In this document: positions 11,923 to 24,015 of the stretch, one piece after another
Numbering within the stretch: the stretch's first letter is position 1
Layout of the letters: each line of letters opens with the position of its first letter
From: Oasisia sp. SBJ-2009
Taxonomy: Eukaryota > Annelida > Polychaeta > Sabellida > Siboglinidae
Assembly (NCBI GenBank): GCA_964017155.1
Contig: OZ024866.1
Location: 23,588,730-23,652,729, forward strand
Reading direction: 5' to 3'
DNA: 64,000 nucleotides
Notes under the pieces: generated by a model
What the model saw: the letters and a program-made list of their open reading frames with translations, nothing else
What the model was told of the DNA's origin: nothing
Databases searched by the model: none
Translations under genes and position numbers: made by a program

Positions 11923-12158
11923 GTGAGCAAAATGTGTATTATATAATGTAATTGTTTACATATCAATGTACCACTATGTATAGTTTATTATAACAATAAT
12001 GATCATTCTTCAATATTTATTTTTGCAATGTGGTATTTCAGATATTGTTTACTTTTACATTTATAGTGTGGAGCAAATTAGATTTATGTTTTCTGTCACG
12101 TATTAAGCCTTGCAATTCCGTTGATTTGCTATTAATAATAAATAATCCAAATGCACAG

Positions 12159-12245
12159 GTTGAAAGACACTTCACTAAGAAACCCGGAAGCAGCAAGAGC
12201 CCTCGCAATCGCCATTCAGCAGATGACGTGTTTGAAGAAATTGAT
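12159..12245 (+). CDS. LRR exon, type B, intact
   Basis: Acceptor gcacag, donor gtgagt. Reads LKDTSLRNPEAARALAIAI and ends LKKLD. Unlike the lineage at 10027, it has Ser rather than Asn at the ladder position, followed by Leu. Intron to 11839 is 236 bp. Confidence 0.85.
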
Positions 12246-13980
12246 GTGAGTACATCATTAACATACTTGACTGGTAATACTCAACTAATATTGTGTGAGC
12301 ACCTTCTAATATTGAGAATGGGTGTATGAGTGACATTTAATTAAGTCAGTAGGACATCGTTTTAATACATTTGTAGACTATTGTAAAATAAACAATATTA
12401 AACGCAACATTTTGGATGGCTTACATTTTGTTAATATTTATAGTGTGATTTTTATGCATATGTGTCGAGTGTTTAATTAACAGAGATTGACTTGATTTGT
12501 CCATTACCCAAACTAACTGTCCGATAACTGGCACATTTAACCCTGCAATATTAACCTGCCATTAACTATTTCTTCTGGTTCGATGTGTTAATTTACACTG
12601 ACATTCACTCTCTGCCTACTTTTTCTTCCACTGGGCTCACTGTATAATTGTCCACTGACAGACCTGTCAGGGGCTGTGTCAATAACCCAGTAGACCCCTG
12701 TTAAACTAGACAGATGCCTGTTTGTATGTTTCAGGTCTAGTCGGTATATGTGCTTGCGTTTCAAAATACCATATTTGGTCTATTAAACATACATGCCCAA
12801 ATAACTGTACACCCTCTTTTTAGAAGCGTCTGCCACACTGGCAGCGTTCTCTAAATCCCAACATTATAATTTGGTTGCATAATTATCAGTTAGTTTCCAC
12901 CGTGTCACACCAGATTCAAAGTTCAGTGGAGGTCAAGAGTTTCACCTAAGTTAGATAGCAGTTACCGCATCCAGACGTCCCACTTTTTGACGTGTCTTCG
13001 CGGTGACGCAAAACGGTTAACTGGAGAGATGGTTCCATGACACTGTAGGTGTTTACAGCAATTACTAGTCGCGTTGTTCCTACTGTTGGAGACTTGGCAC
13101 CAAACGTCTTTCGCCATTGCATGTTTCTGTTTCGGCTTTGCAGCATGACACGACCCAGCACCTTACTGCAGATCGCAATTATTTATGTCAGTTTTTTTGC
13201 TCAGGCGCCGGTCACCGTGCTAAAGCGACAAGTGGCTATATATTGTTGAAAAAACAAAATTAAAGATGTAATGCCCAATAAATATGTATTTGACTGGGCG
13301 TTTCTCAGGACACCTCCAGGCCTCCAGCTAAAGAAAATGTTCTTATTTACTTTGTCCTGCCTAGAAACACTTATATATTCACAGATTCGTATATTCCACG
13401 AGTTGTGTATTCGCCCACCCTGTCTCTGTCTGACTTGTGACTAAACTATTATTAGTGACTATCTTATGCTTATATCACAATATTTTATCCATGTTACACT
13501 GAAAAATTGCCAGCAGTTTAACCTTTTAGACTAACAATGTAGAGTGAAGAGAGTAACATGAACTTTAATAGGGTAGATTAGTTGAAAGGTACGTTTTTTT
13601 ATTCATGTACATGCCAAATAAGATGATAATTACTAATAGTTATAGCAGTGTTGATAATATGTGGATAACATTTACAAATCATTTTGTTTTGTGAAGTTAC
13701 ATGTTCAATGTATCTGTGACACTTGACAGCATTTTTTATTTCTATCAATAGAACCTGTGTCCAGAGATACCTAGAGTAGTGTAAAGGCATATTGGCATAT
13801 TGAACTTAACTGGGTAATCATAATAAACTTTTCGCTTAATATAGCTGCAAAATAAAGTTTGTGTTTGAACAAATCGTTCTGGAGAACATTGCCCCCCAGA
13901 CTGCAATTTTATTGATGTTGCGCCTATTTTATTTCAAAAAGTAGCACTATGTTTTCTAAATTTATATTCATGTAATGCCA
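12246..13980. other. Intronic or intergenic spacer
   Basis: Contains one member of the dispersed family at 720 (about 12955-13250). 13440-13760 is related to 7740-8010 and 46015-46330. No exon with LRR spacing was found. Confidence 0.6.
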
Positions 13981-14247
13981 CAATAATTCACCAAAGAAAT
14001 AATCCTTTATAGTTCAAAGGAATTCAGGGACTCTTGGCGTGGATTTAGTTCTTGGGTAGTTCCACAAGTTCCCTCTGTTTATCTCCCCCATTCCTGATCA
14101 ATTTACCACTGTATTATATACACTGTCAATACGTTGGAACGACTGTGCCCATTAGTCATATACTTACCCACCATCAGCTCTGTAGCCATGACTTCTCGAG
14201 AAAGTTCAACAAGACCAGTGCAAAGTAATCCTCATTATCCCATGCTG

Positions 14248-14327
<80 letters not shown>

Positions 14328-14552
14328 TCTTGCGCCTCCACACCTCAGCACTCTGGTAGTCTGTGAGACCAAGTGGAGGATCTTCTGTGCTTGGCGTAGC
14401 ACAACAATTAAGCCACTTTCTGCTACTGAGAGTGTAGTCTTAAATACATCAACTGTTTTCTCATATCTGGGCTTGCTGAGTGGAATGGAAGTTGATACCT
14501 CCTTCTTGACTAAAAATCCCTGATGAGCTGTTCTATTGCTACCTGCATTCAC
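13980..14552 (+). pseudogene. DIRS-like pol segment (RNase H end and following domain), with CTG tract
   Basis: With frame changes, 14050-14120 reads like the LFAS...N.QLP stretch after RNase H in DIRS pol. 14155-14245 reads AHxSYxYPPSALxP, then LEKVQQDQCKVILIIP, which resembles the conserved FPPFALLPRVLxKIxxDxxxxxLVAP block. The CTG tract interrupts it directly after IIP. A minus frame with poly-Ser (14235-14552) is open, but I regard it as a shadow. Paralogues at 31370-31906, 34250-34818 and 46550-47143. Confidence 0.5.
14251..14325. repeat. CTG/CAG trinucleotide tract, 25 units
   Basis: Uninterrupted CTG preceded by CTGCTA. Encodes poly-Leu, poly-Cys or poly-Ala on the plus strand and poly-Ser, poly-Ala or poly-Gln on the minus strand depending on frame. 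Confidence 0.99.
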
Positions 14553-14645
14553 ACACTTTAGCTATGACAGTCAAAAAAGTTAAAATATATATATCTTTAA
14601 ATTAAATAATATATATAATAAGTAAATATAAATTAATATTGATTT

Positions 14646-15600
14646 AAAAACAAATTTTTGTCTAATTACTTTGTTAAACATAATAAAATAATAAAATGGT
14701 ATATACATTAACAATATAATTAAGATTTATTGGTAATCTTAAAAACTTGATAATTATAGATGATCGGAGTTAGGTTTTATTGATGAATTTTGTTGACTGA
14801 TGAAATAATAGATAACGCTCCTCTTAGCTTCTTAGCCATAAAGGCTCTGAGTCTCCTGCCTGATGATTGCATATTATCATATGGATACAGGATATGACAC
14901 AAGTCACGCACCCTTTATAAACCCTTTCTCTTTGCTCTCGACTGATACTTACTCCAGTATATCGCAATCTCACAACTTTACTGCCTTTAATAACAATATT
15001 GTTAATAATTATTTCTTTAAAATATTGAATTATTAATGCGTAATTAATGTAACATTGAGTCCCTAGAGTTTGGTTGTACAAATGAGGTTACCACCAATTA
15101 TATTGTTTATATACTTTCATCATCAACATTCATCGTGAGACTATATACAGCATGTTGTTTCGTAAAGTAATGTTGCTGGTGGACAGGTTACCTCCTTTAC
15201 TTACAGGGAAGGTAGACGTGCGAGTATCCCAGTTGCGCGATGTATGTAGACGACACTGGGGAAACATATTGGTATACAATGTTCTAGAAATTTGTTTTTT
15301 TGTCTGTTTGTGGGAATTTCCTCCTGTGACATGTACTCTTTCGAAATGTGTAAATTCGGGCACTCTTGTGAAACAGGACACTTTCATGGCATTAATCACA
15401 CAATCAGAGCTTGATGCTGGATGCAAGATGTGTGATTATGACCTAAAATCAACTACAAGCACAAGTGTGACACCCATTCTCAAAGAATAACTGACAATAT
15501 ATATGTTTTTTGGAAGAGTATGTTTGCACTTTCTTCTTGGCCCATCCATCACCCATCCAAAGATATATCTACCCATCCAAAACGGGTTTTACCCACCAAA
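14646..15600. other. AT-rich spacer with repeat fragments
   Basis: 14820-15125 is related to 1-310, 35224-35540, 47513-47830 and 27300-27416. 15186-15265 resembles the RT N-terminal lead at 1660. No exon seen. Confidence 0.55.
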
Positions 15601-15699
15601 TGAGGGTGAACAGGTATCCGCATTCAACTATGCACACAATGCAGCAACACTATACAGTTTAGTTAATGATATGTGTCTCCTTGGTTTTACAGTTACCTT

Positions 15700-16230
15700 T
15701 CTTTGTTCAAAAAAATGTCGGGAGCTGGAGGCCTGTCAGTCCCAAACACATTCTTGGAGATTCTTCACTTCACAATGGAGACTGCTGACAGCATTCGGTG
15801 ATCCAAACTTTTTGTCACCTGGGTAGCATCCATCGATCTATTGGCTGCCTCTTTCCCTTTGCCATCCACTGACTTTATTCATTTCCTGACTCCGGATGTC
15901 ATTGGGGCTGGTTGAGAGCTCTGCCAATTGGCCTATCTACTGCACCTTGGGTCTTCACCAACTTTATGAGGGATATCAAAGTCGTAGTGAATGGAATGGG
16001 CATCAGTGCATGTTGGTACTGTGAGACTAGCTGTCACACTCGATATGTGAAGACCAGAGCCTCCGAGACCCTGCACAAGTGGTCAGTCTCTGCCACACGT
16101 AGGGCTTCTAGATTCACAAGATGTCGGAGTTCATTTTTACAGACCACCGTTCAATCAGATTTCCCTCCAGGTGAAACAACATTGGAGTGATAAGACAAAA
16201 TGAAAGGAAGCTGTACATCAATCCATACTC
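15700..16230 (+). pseudogene. DIRS-like reverse transcriptase, most complete relic in correct order
   Basis: Read with frameshifts, successive blocks match DIRS-type RT in order. These are a HFTMETADSI stretch near 15760-15795, WVASIDLLAASFPLP near 15822-15870 (usually WLASIDLKDAYFHIP), ALPIGLSTAPWVFTNFM from 15918, GMGIS near 15997, and a C-terminal piece to 16195. The catalytic YLDD region is replaced by WYCETS, and the Asp-Ala-Tyr of the first catalytic block is Ala-Ala-Ser. Enzymatically dead. Confidence 0.65.
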
Positions 16231-16287
16231 TACTCTCTGAAATAGCTCACATATTTCACGATCCTTGTTACATCAAATAACTGCACC

Positions 16288-16490
16288 GTGGTGTCCTTCG
16301 TTAACATACAACTTGGGATATGGTCAATATCGGTGTACAAATGAACCACTTCTGTCTTCCAGGCGTTTACACAGGAATAGGGAATCCCTTTCTTGGATCT
16401 ATTCACAAGCAGGTGTCACCACAAATTCCCTATGTTTGTTTCCCCATTCCAGTGCCCGGTTGCATGACATGCACCCAAGTTAGGCGGTAA
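16288..16490 (+). pseudogene. DIRS-like RNase H end, decayed
   Basis: About 16325-16375 contains CLPGVYTGIGNP, resembling the HLPGxxNxxAD motif of the DIRS RNase H domain. 16400-16480 aligns with the DLFAS region found again at 14050. Copies at 38282-38485 and 57334-57537 are joined directly to a broken LRR exon. Confidence 0.45.
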
Positions 16491-16585
16491 AATCACCACT
16501 ATCTCTCTAGATGTCACACGATAAGTGGATTACTGTGTTTTAAGAACAAATCTTCCCAGAATTTGTTTTACCTCTCACAATTATC

Positions 16586-16760
16586 ATGTCGGAAGCAGTA
16601 CGACAACAGCGAAATCGTAAGGACAACCTTTCTTATGCTGATATTGTGGCCTTAATAGAGGCATACGGCCAAAGATAAGAAGCTGTGACGGCAGAAGTCA
16701 ACGCTCTATCGACGACGTTGCAGAATGGTGTGGAGGGCCTTAAGAAAAAAATTGGCTATA
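16586..16760 (+). pseudogene. Myb/SANT-like DNA-binding protein relic, internally deleted
   Basis: ATG at 16586 opens MSEAVRQQRNRKDNLSYADI, then VALIEAYGQR and a stop. The rest of the domain follows with about 60 bp missing compared with 38651. The pattern matches the Myb_DNA-bind_5 (NAIF1/Harbinger-associated) domain. It keeps Tyr where the other two copies have a stop. Confidence 0.5.
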
Positions 16761-17010
16761 AGCTAATTTTTGTGTTTTCTGTTGATAAATATTTCAATAA
16801 AAGTGAATTTAAAATGGCATAACTTTGTTATTTATATAACTGTTAAAATACTATTTCCAGTGTTTTTGAAATGCATTGAATGGAGTAAACAAATTGCAAT
16901 ATTGTTTTTTTCATACTAATGAATTAAGTTAATTAGTTAATATTAGCTAAATGGTGCACCAAGTTAATATACCAACACATTCTAATAATGACCAGCAGAG
17001 TTCGTAAATA

Positions 17011-17012
<2 letters not shown>

Positions 17013-17061
<49 letters not shown>
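17013..17061. repeat. AT dinucleotide tract
   Basis: Pure (AT)n, also present at 39137-39188 and 58188-58258 in the copies with different lengths. Surrounding sequence 16770-17870 is AT-rich and shows no gene. Confidence 0.95.
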
Positions 17062-17064
<3 letters not shown>

Positions 17065-17869
17065 GCAGTGTGCATATCCACATTGATTATGATAATAAAT
17101 ATATATTAACTAGTCATGTAATAATAACTTAATTAATTAGTTAATAGGTGACGACTGCCTGGTAACCTCGAGGGCAACGTTTTTTGTAAAATACCAAAAT
17201 GTCCATGAATATATGTTTATATAAACATGCAATTTGTAAAAGCACTTTAATTGTAGTAAGATATATAATTAATAGTTATGTACTATTAATAAATAAATCA
17301 ATATTTGTATACAGACCAATACAAAAACAAAAGGTTATAATGTCCATGTTTATGAACATAATTACACATATTATGCAATGTGTAAAATCACTTTAATAGT
17401 AGTTACACACCAACAGGCAGTCGTGATGTCCATATTTGTGAATCTATACATATGTCACTGTGAACTGTATACAATCACATATACGGTGGTAATAAATGCA
17501 ATGTAATAAATCAGTTAATAAAAATAGCAATTAATTTGTCAATATTTAATAATTAGCATGCAACATTGATAGACATACGTGTAAGTAAATATCCTTATGT
17601 CCATGATTATGAGGACAGTCGTACAATTTATACAAGCAGTAAATGCTGCCATTGATACAACGCGCAGTGAGTAACAAGGCTGCAGTTGGGGCTGCATTGA
17701 GTTGCCCCAGAAAGTTTGGCCTAACATGTGATATAACCCAGCCGGATGAGTGTCATGCAACCGCTCCTACTGGCTAGGTGTCACCTATGTGTTATTTACC
17801 CTACATTGGGTGTGATTTGGATTTCTTGGGTGTATGTCATGTAACTGGCCACTGATCTTTTGGCCATTG

Positions 17870-18150
17870 CATTAGCTACACTGTCAGTGACCTGGACGTA
17901 CTGACGACATATGCTTAATCACAAACAGCTTTGTTGCCATGAGTTCTCAAGACGGTCCAATGATATAAGTGCAAACTGGACCACATTACCACACACATCT
18001 ACTTCTCGTAGACGTCCAAAGTCCAAAGGTCCAAAATCCCATTTCTGTCACTACCACAAGTACTGATTCATCACGATCCCTCCAGTATCAAACTGCACAC
18101 ATGGAGAGTGTCTGGGACGTCCTCTGTAACAGAGAACTCTCAACCACAAG
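17870..18150 (+). pseudogene. DIRS-like pol segment after RNase H
   Basis: Near 17875-17910 it reads ISYTVSDLDVLTTYA, like the YVSWxPDPxAxAVDAF region. From 17969 it reads GPHYHTHLLLVDVQSP, then STDSSRSLQYQTAHMESVW, like the PxWPTQxWFPxLLDL ... LTDPxGxLHP stretch. Aligns with 14155-14245 and with 39990-40330 and 59060-59400. Confidence 0.45.
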
Positions 18151-18500
18151 TAAGGTTAAAGTCACAAAATCATTACTCTTCATGAGTCCCACGGCATGAT
18201 GCACCAGATAGGATTGATGGTTCCGTCCTTGGCCTCCAAAGGCAGGACTCCATGGAGCAGATTCTGTAATTGTTTTATCTGAAAAACTCCTTACCTCATT
18301 TAGCTTTGATCAATAGCGGCTGTAGAATATATTCTGTCACCAACTGGTGGTCATTAGAACTAGAAGGTGCCTTGACTGTAGCCGACATTGCATACTGCAC
18401 CTTGGGCAGTGCCAGCGGCTGCATAATATATGCTGTCACCAACTGGCTGTCATGAGAACTAGACGGAGTCTTGTCTGTAGCCCACATGCATTGCAGTCAT
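18150..18500 (+). pseudogene. DIRS-like linker/RNase H fragment with 98-bp tandem repeat
   Basis: 18150-18280 is the same linker as at 1910 and 5405. 18315-18490 is two diverged units of 98 bp (starts at 18315 and 18413). The linker follows the later domain at 17870, so the order is permuted. Confidence 0.4.
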
Positions 18501-19149
18501 AATTGGGGTATACGTTGAACAGTAATATCATTCCGTCCCATGTACATGACTACCATATCTACATGATGGAAGACAATTCATGTCATCTTCACCTTCAGGG
18601 TCAGCCGTGAACTACGAATAACGGCCAGCAAACCAATCACACTGGCTGATTACACTGACGCGTTCACCCGTATACATATGTGTGTCCCACAATTAAAACA
18701 TCACGTGGTTGAAGCAATCTCTGCATTCCACCAATCAAAGATAATTTCAAATAAACATTTAGTAATGCATAATTAATATAACCATAAATATGTGTTCAAA
18801 ATGTGAATATGCTGCATGTAACAACACGTTAATACATTGATTATGGATGCCACGTTTATTGGTTTATTGGCACTGCCTAATGAATGGACACATATATAGC
18901 GCCACCTAGCTTGGTACATTGACATCATTTTGTGAAGCAAACAAAATACAGTGATTAAATATGTGTACACTTATTACAAGTACACACATTTCGACATGCA
19001 CTTGTGAAATATTTACTAATGTACTGTAATTATTGGTTGGAAGGCGACATAATGATAGCAGGGAGAAGAATGGTAGACAAAATATCATATGTTTAGAACA
19101 CCCAAGCTGCTACGTCTCACAGAGATACGCTGGAGTGAAGACCTATATG

Positions 19150-19995
19150 TATTCTTCAAATATGTTCTGTGTTCAGTGTCAAAGTTTTACTGCTGCACAG
19201 AGCTGCTGAAAAATACACATTTCTAAAATTCGTTTCTTTATTATATGTTTACTCCTGGTTGATGTCAAGTTTTGTTTTCTTTTTATAGCATCTCTCAATG
19301 TTCACGCTCTTCTTTTACAAAGATGATTACATTTATTAGACCTATTATTGTAGTGGACAAGAGGGAGATGTAGTGCGCATATCTGAGGTATGTTATTCTG
19401 TGTCATCGAGAATTCACTTCATCACATAGTGTAGTTCTGTCATCTCTGTCAACGTCTCTCATTATGTCAACTGTGTAGAGGTATTGTGATAAAACACAGC
19501 CTGATCTTACTGCTTTATCCACTCAACACCTTTCTGTAGTTGTGTTTTCAAGCCTGACCACTGTTTGCTGATTGCTACCAAGTGATTTCAAGATAGTGAT
19601 TGTTTCAGTAGATGTTCATGTCGTTAATCGGTTTCCATAGCAATTGATGTTTTCAGTGAGTTGTCTCAGTTGAAAGCCTTGCAATAGCCAACGAAGAAGG
19701 CCATTCTTAGAACAGTATTTGTTTATATAAACCTTTCGAATAATTATTCTAAGGTTGAACGTGTTTTCCCTTGTGCCTGTATTTTTGCTGAATCATGCCT
19801 GTTTACAGCCCACATATATTTATGTTTTACCTTGCATCTGAAACAGATGCAAAGCCTTTTACATTTTTTTCATAATAATTATAGGTAACGGATTGCATAT
19901 TGGTTTCTTCCAATCTTCTGGCCAATTTCCATTTATCCATTTTTTCTCACCTAGAGTAGAACTCCTAGTATAAGACCACCCTTCAAATCGGAGTT
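19150..19995 (-). pseudogene. Diverged copy of the 2440-3270 module
   Basis: Aligns with 2440-3265, including the minus-strand coding relic, here broken by several stops. It ends by joining the RT core at 20005 where copy 1 instead has 1.3 kb of other sequence. Confidence 0.5.
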
Positions 19996-20004
19996 GATGT
20001 TTTG

Positions 20005-20260
20005 CGTTTTTACCAACGCTATAATGGAGTTGAAAGATTTAGTGAATGGAAGGGGCATCAGTGTATGTTCGTACTTTGACACTAGCAGACGCACTCTAAA
20101 TATCGAGACCACAGCCTCCGAAACACAGTACAAGTGGTCAGTTTCTTGTCAGAAGTCGGAATTCATTTTTCCAGTCTACCAGCTCATTGAGATTTCCGTC
20201 CAAGTGAATCAACATTGGAACGATACCACAACATCAAAGGAAGCCATACACCAAATTACA
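20005..20260 (+). pseudogene. DIRS-like RT core, decayed
   Basis: Open for most of its length: VFTNAIMELKDLVNGRGIS, then SYFDTS where YLDD is expected, then a QKSEFIFPVYQL stretch matching the KSxxxPSQxxxFLG region. Catalytic Asp pair lost. Confidence 0.6.
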
Positions 20261-20489
20261 TGAAAGCATGAGAAAACGTTGCCCGGAATAGAACTTTCCT
20301 TATCCCAAAGACACGTTGTTTGCAACATGAAATGCTCATAAGCCGCCGCTGCATGCAATTTTATATTTACACTAGGTGGCTGCAACAGGGTTGCAAGCAA
20401 CGGTTCCTCACGCTGCATTTACCCGCATTGAATAGTGTAAATCTGCCTCTAGGGACACCCGTAACTTGTGGTCATTTTATCTCATTTAT

Positions 20490-21060
20490 TACAGTGAAGG
20501 TGGGAATGTAATTATTCCAATTCCGACAATGATGTCGGGAGATGGAGGCCTGTTGTCAACCTATTAATTCTCAAGACTCTCAAGTAATTCCCCATTTCAC
20601 TATTGTGACAATAAACAATCATTCTTGAGTCTAGTATCTATGATGAGAGGGTTTTGTCCAATGGGCTAATGTCATCAGGGGTATATATATTTTCACTTTA
20701 ATAGGGTTTTTTCCGCATACCCATAGACAAAAAACAAATGTTTTATTTGTTTCTTTCACACTAAAACAATAAGATGTTATTATATGTATTATCTCAGGTT
20801 TAAGTCACAAAACCATTACTCTCCTTGAGTACAATCTGGGCTAAGACACACCAGGTACGATTTATGGCTGCATCCCTACCGTACACAGACAGGTCTCTGT
20901 GGAACAGATCCTATCATGTTGTTATCTGAAGGATCTCTCAATCCTGATCTCATCTAGCTATGACCAATAGCGGCTGCAGAGTACATGCTGTCACCAACAG
21001 AAGGCCATGATATTGAGCCATGTCTGTAGCCCACCATCCATTCATCTACATTATCCACCT
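20490..21060 (+). pseudogene. DIRS-like RT N-terminal block and linker
   Basis: Around 20530-20600 it reads GRWRPVVNLLILKT, the best preserved form of the DIRS RT block WRPVxNLxxLN together with 62258. The linker follows at 20800-20970. It lies downstream of the RT core at 20005, in the same permuted order as at 4.6-5.5 kb. Confidence 0.55.
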
Positions 21061-21843
21061 CGTGAAGTGCCACAGTTAGGATCAGCTATGTCCATATTAG
21101 GCAATACTATCTACCGCCTGGTATATTTTATAATTAAAATCTTGAAGAAAAAAACATAATAAGTAAAAGCACAGCCACGTGAATTGTGCCTGATGAAGTT
21201 ACAATGGCGGTATTTCTGGAGTCAACAAACTCAGGAAATTCCGACATGAATTAATCAGAAAGTCCATGGTAGTCAAAATGGGGCTAGACTGATCGTTAAT
21301 GTCATTCCGTCCAATGTTCACGACTACAACACCTGTGTGATCATCAGCGAGCAATCCAGCCAGACTTGCTGACTGCACCTACGCGTTCACTCAATAACCA
21401 TGACTATATCCCACAATTAAAACTCTTTACAAGTATGTAGCAATTTCTGAATTCACCGTTGACATTGTTAAGTTCGGCTGAACTTGGTGGACAAAATAGC
21501 ATATAATAAAGGACCTGTTCAGACATGATAAAATACTCAACTCGACACAAGACTGGCAGAGATAAACATTAGTAATAAAAAGCTTTATTTAGACACTAAA
21601 ATCTAAACTAAAAACTATATTCAGTAGTATTGACAAAAATAGTTAAAAAAGGAAAATGAACTGCAAACGATAGATAGTACTGTGCTATTGCAGTATATTC
21701 CCATTTAGTTTGTGTTGAAGATATCCTGTATACAGTTTACTGTCATAGATATTGGACGACCGAACAACAACACATATCAATAAAAATAGCCTCTGCAATT
21801 AACAACAATAAGTGTTGAACTATTTTGAGTGTTAGGACACAGA

Positions 21844-21948
21844 GTGTACAGTATTTGTTGTTATTATTCTGTTGAGGGTGTACTCTCTTTGATGTTATTA
21901 CTCCGTTTAGGGTGTACTGTCTTTATTGCTGTTTACTCGGCTTAAGGT
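21844..21948. repeat. 34-bp minisatellite, short array
   Basis: About three units ending in tgtttagggtgtactgtctt-like sequence, the same motif as the long array at 23684. Confidence 0.75.
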
Positions 21949-22179
21949 CATTGTCGATATCTACAACATTTGACAGTTATGACTTGTTATTAATTAATGA
22001 TGACCATAAATATTTCATCAAAATGTAAATATGCTTCATATGACTACAGGCTAAAATGCATGGTGAATGCTACCACTTCGATTGGTTTGAAGCACCACCT
22101 AGAAAATGGACACAGATGTCGCAGCCTAGCGTGGTACAGTGACATTATTTTAGGAACCAAACAAAATGCAGTGATTAAA

Positions 22180-23170
22180 CAGGTGTACGCTTACAAAAAC
22201 ACATATTTTGACATATTTTCTCTGATCAAAGATTTGTCAGCGTTCTGTCCGTTAGTTGTCGGAAGACGACACAATGAGAGCAGGGAGATGAACGGTTGAC
22301 ACGATAGCATATTTTGAGAACATCAAAACTGCTATGTCTCACACAGATATGCTGAAATGAAAACGTGTAATATTATGAATATCTTAACAACTCAGACAAA
22401 TTCCCCTCAGTGTATCACTTTTTGAAACTTTTGTGTTTGTATTCTTCAAATGTTTTCTGTGTTCAGTGTCAACGTTTTGCTCCTGCACAGATCTGCTGGA
22501 AAGATACAAGTTTCTAAATTTCGTTTATTTGTTATGTTTTGACTCCTGGTTGATTTCAAGTTTCTTTTCTTTTCATAGCATCCCTCAATGTTCCCGGTCT
22601 ACATTTACAGACACAATTATATTTCTGAGACCGATTATTTTAATGGACAGGATGGAGGTGTAGTGCGCATATCGTAGGTTTGTTATTATTTGTCATCGAA
22701 TATGCATTTCATCACTTCTAGTAGTTCGGTCATCTGTTTCTACATCTCTCATTATGTCAACTGTGTAGAGGCATTGTGATAAAATACAGCCTGGTCTTAC
22801 TGTTATATCCACTCAAACATTTGTGTAGTTTTGTTTTCCGGCCTGACCACTGTTTGTTGATTGCTATGAAGTGATTTCAAGAAGGCGATATTTTCAGTAG
22901 ACGTTCATGTCCTTAATGGGTTTCCATAGCATTTGATGTTTTCAGTGAGTTGTCTCAGTTGAAGGCCTTGGAATAGCCATTGACGAAGCACATTGTTACA
23001 TCAGTATTTATTTATATAAACTTTCAGAAAACAAATTCTCAGGTAGAACATGTCTTCACTTATGCCTGTATCTTCCTGAATCATGCCTGTGTACTGCCCA
23101 CACCTATTTCCTTTTTGCCTTGCATCTGTTTCATTTTACATTCTTTTCATACTTATTATCAGCAAAGTCT
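22180..23170 (-). pseudogene. Third diverged copy of the 2050-3150 module
   Basis: Aligns with 2100-3150 and 18950-19840. The minus-strand reading is heavily interrupted, making this the oldest of the set. 23070-23600 recurs at 62790-63260. Confidence 0.5.
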
Positions 23171-23683
23171 TACTTGAATGGTTAATGACTGATACAGTTG
23201 TGCAGTTGGAATACAACTGATGGTGTCCTTTCTTAGGTAATGGAAATTGGCCAATTTCCTCTCATCCATATTTTCTCACATAGTGAATTATATACGTCTA
23301 TTCCTCCATTTTTGACCATGTACTCAGGATAACATGGACTAATATTATTTAATCTATTAATGTTGTCTGGGAAGCATTTGTGACATGCCATATATATGTC
23401 TGCTGCTCACTCACTATGTACCCGACAGGCTACAAGATGTTCCTCACCACCCCACCAGTGAAGCAGGACATTCCCTGCCTACTGTGGGCTATTCGCCTGA
23501 TTGTTCCCTGATAGCAGTGTCGGGGATTTGTTAATATCCCAGTAGATCCCTGTTAAACTGGACAGTTGCTTCTCTGCATGTTTCATAATCTTAACTAACC
23601 TTTAATAACTATTACCCTATTTGTAGCCGTAAACCTAACTAGCCCTAATTTAACCTAAATCTAACAAAATTTAATCCTATCCC

Positions 23684-24015
23684 TACTGTTGGCTGTTTTG
23701 TTATTAATGTGCTTATAGTTTATTGTCTTGGTTTTTATTAATGTGCATAGAGTGTACTGTCGTTGTTGTTATTACTCTGCTTAGAGTGTTCTGTCTTTGT
23801 TGTTATTTACTATGTTGCGAGTGTACTATCTGTGTTGTTATTACTCGGTTTAGGTTGTACTGTCTTTGTTGTTATTACTCTGTTTAGAGTGTACTGTCTT
23901 TGTTTTTGTTTACTCTGTTTAAGGTGTATTGTCTTTGTTGTTAATACTATGTTGAGGTTGTACTGGCTATGTTATTATTACTCTGTTTAGAGTGTAATGG
24001 CTATGTTATTTTTAT
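23684..24015. repeat. 34-bp minisatellite, about nine to ten units
   Basis: Units resemble tgtactgtctttgttgttat followed by tactctgtttagag, with point changes and one-base indels. The frame at 23763-23990 is a translation of this array, not a gene. Confidence 0.85.

Larger units (their letters stand above)
10033..14645. repeat. Segmental duplication B, copy 1
   Basis: Matches 27417-31999 almost base for base, with a constant offset of 17384 until the CTG tract, which differs by ten units. It carries most of LRR exon 10027, exons 11839 and 12159, and a decayed DIRS-like segment with the CTG repeat. Confidence 0.92.

Noticed and set aside
14134..14552. Plus-strand poly-Leu and minus-strand poly-Ser proteins at the CTG tracts
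   Set aside because: Both are open mainly because of the trinucleotide repeat. The flank aligns better with decayed DIRS-like pol in mixed frames.
23763..23990. Hydrophobic 75-residue frame that looks like a membrane protein
   Set aside because: It is a translation of the 34-bp minisatellite.
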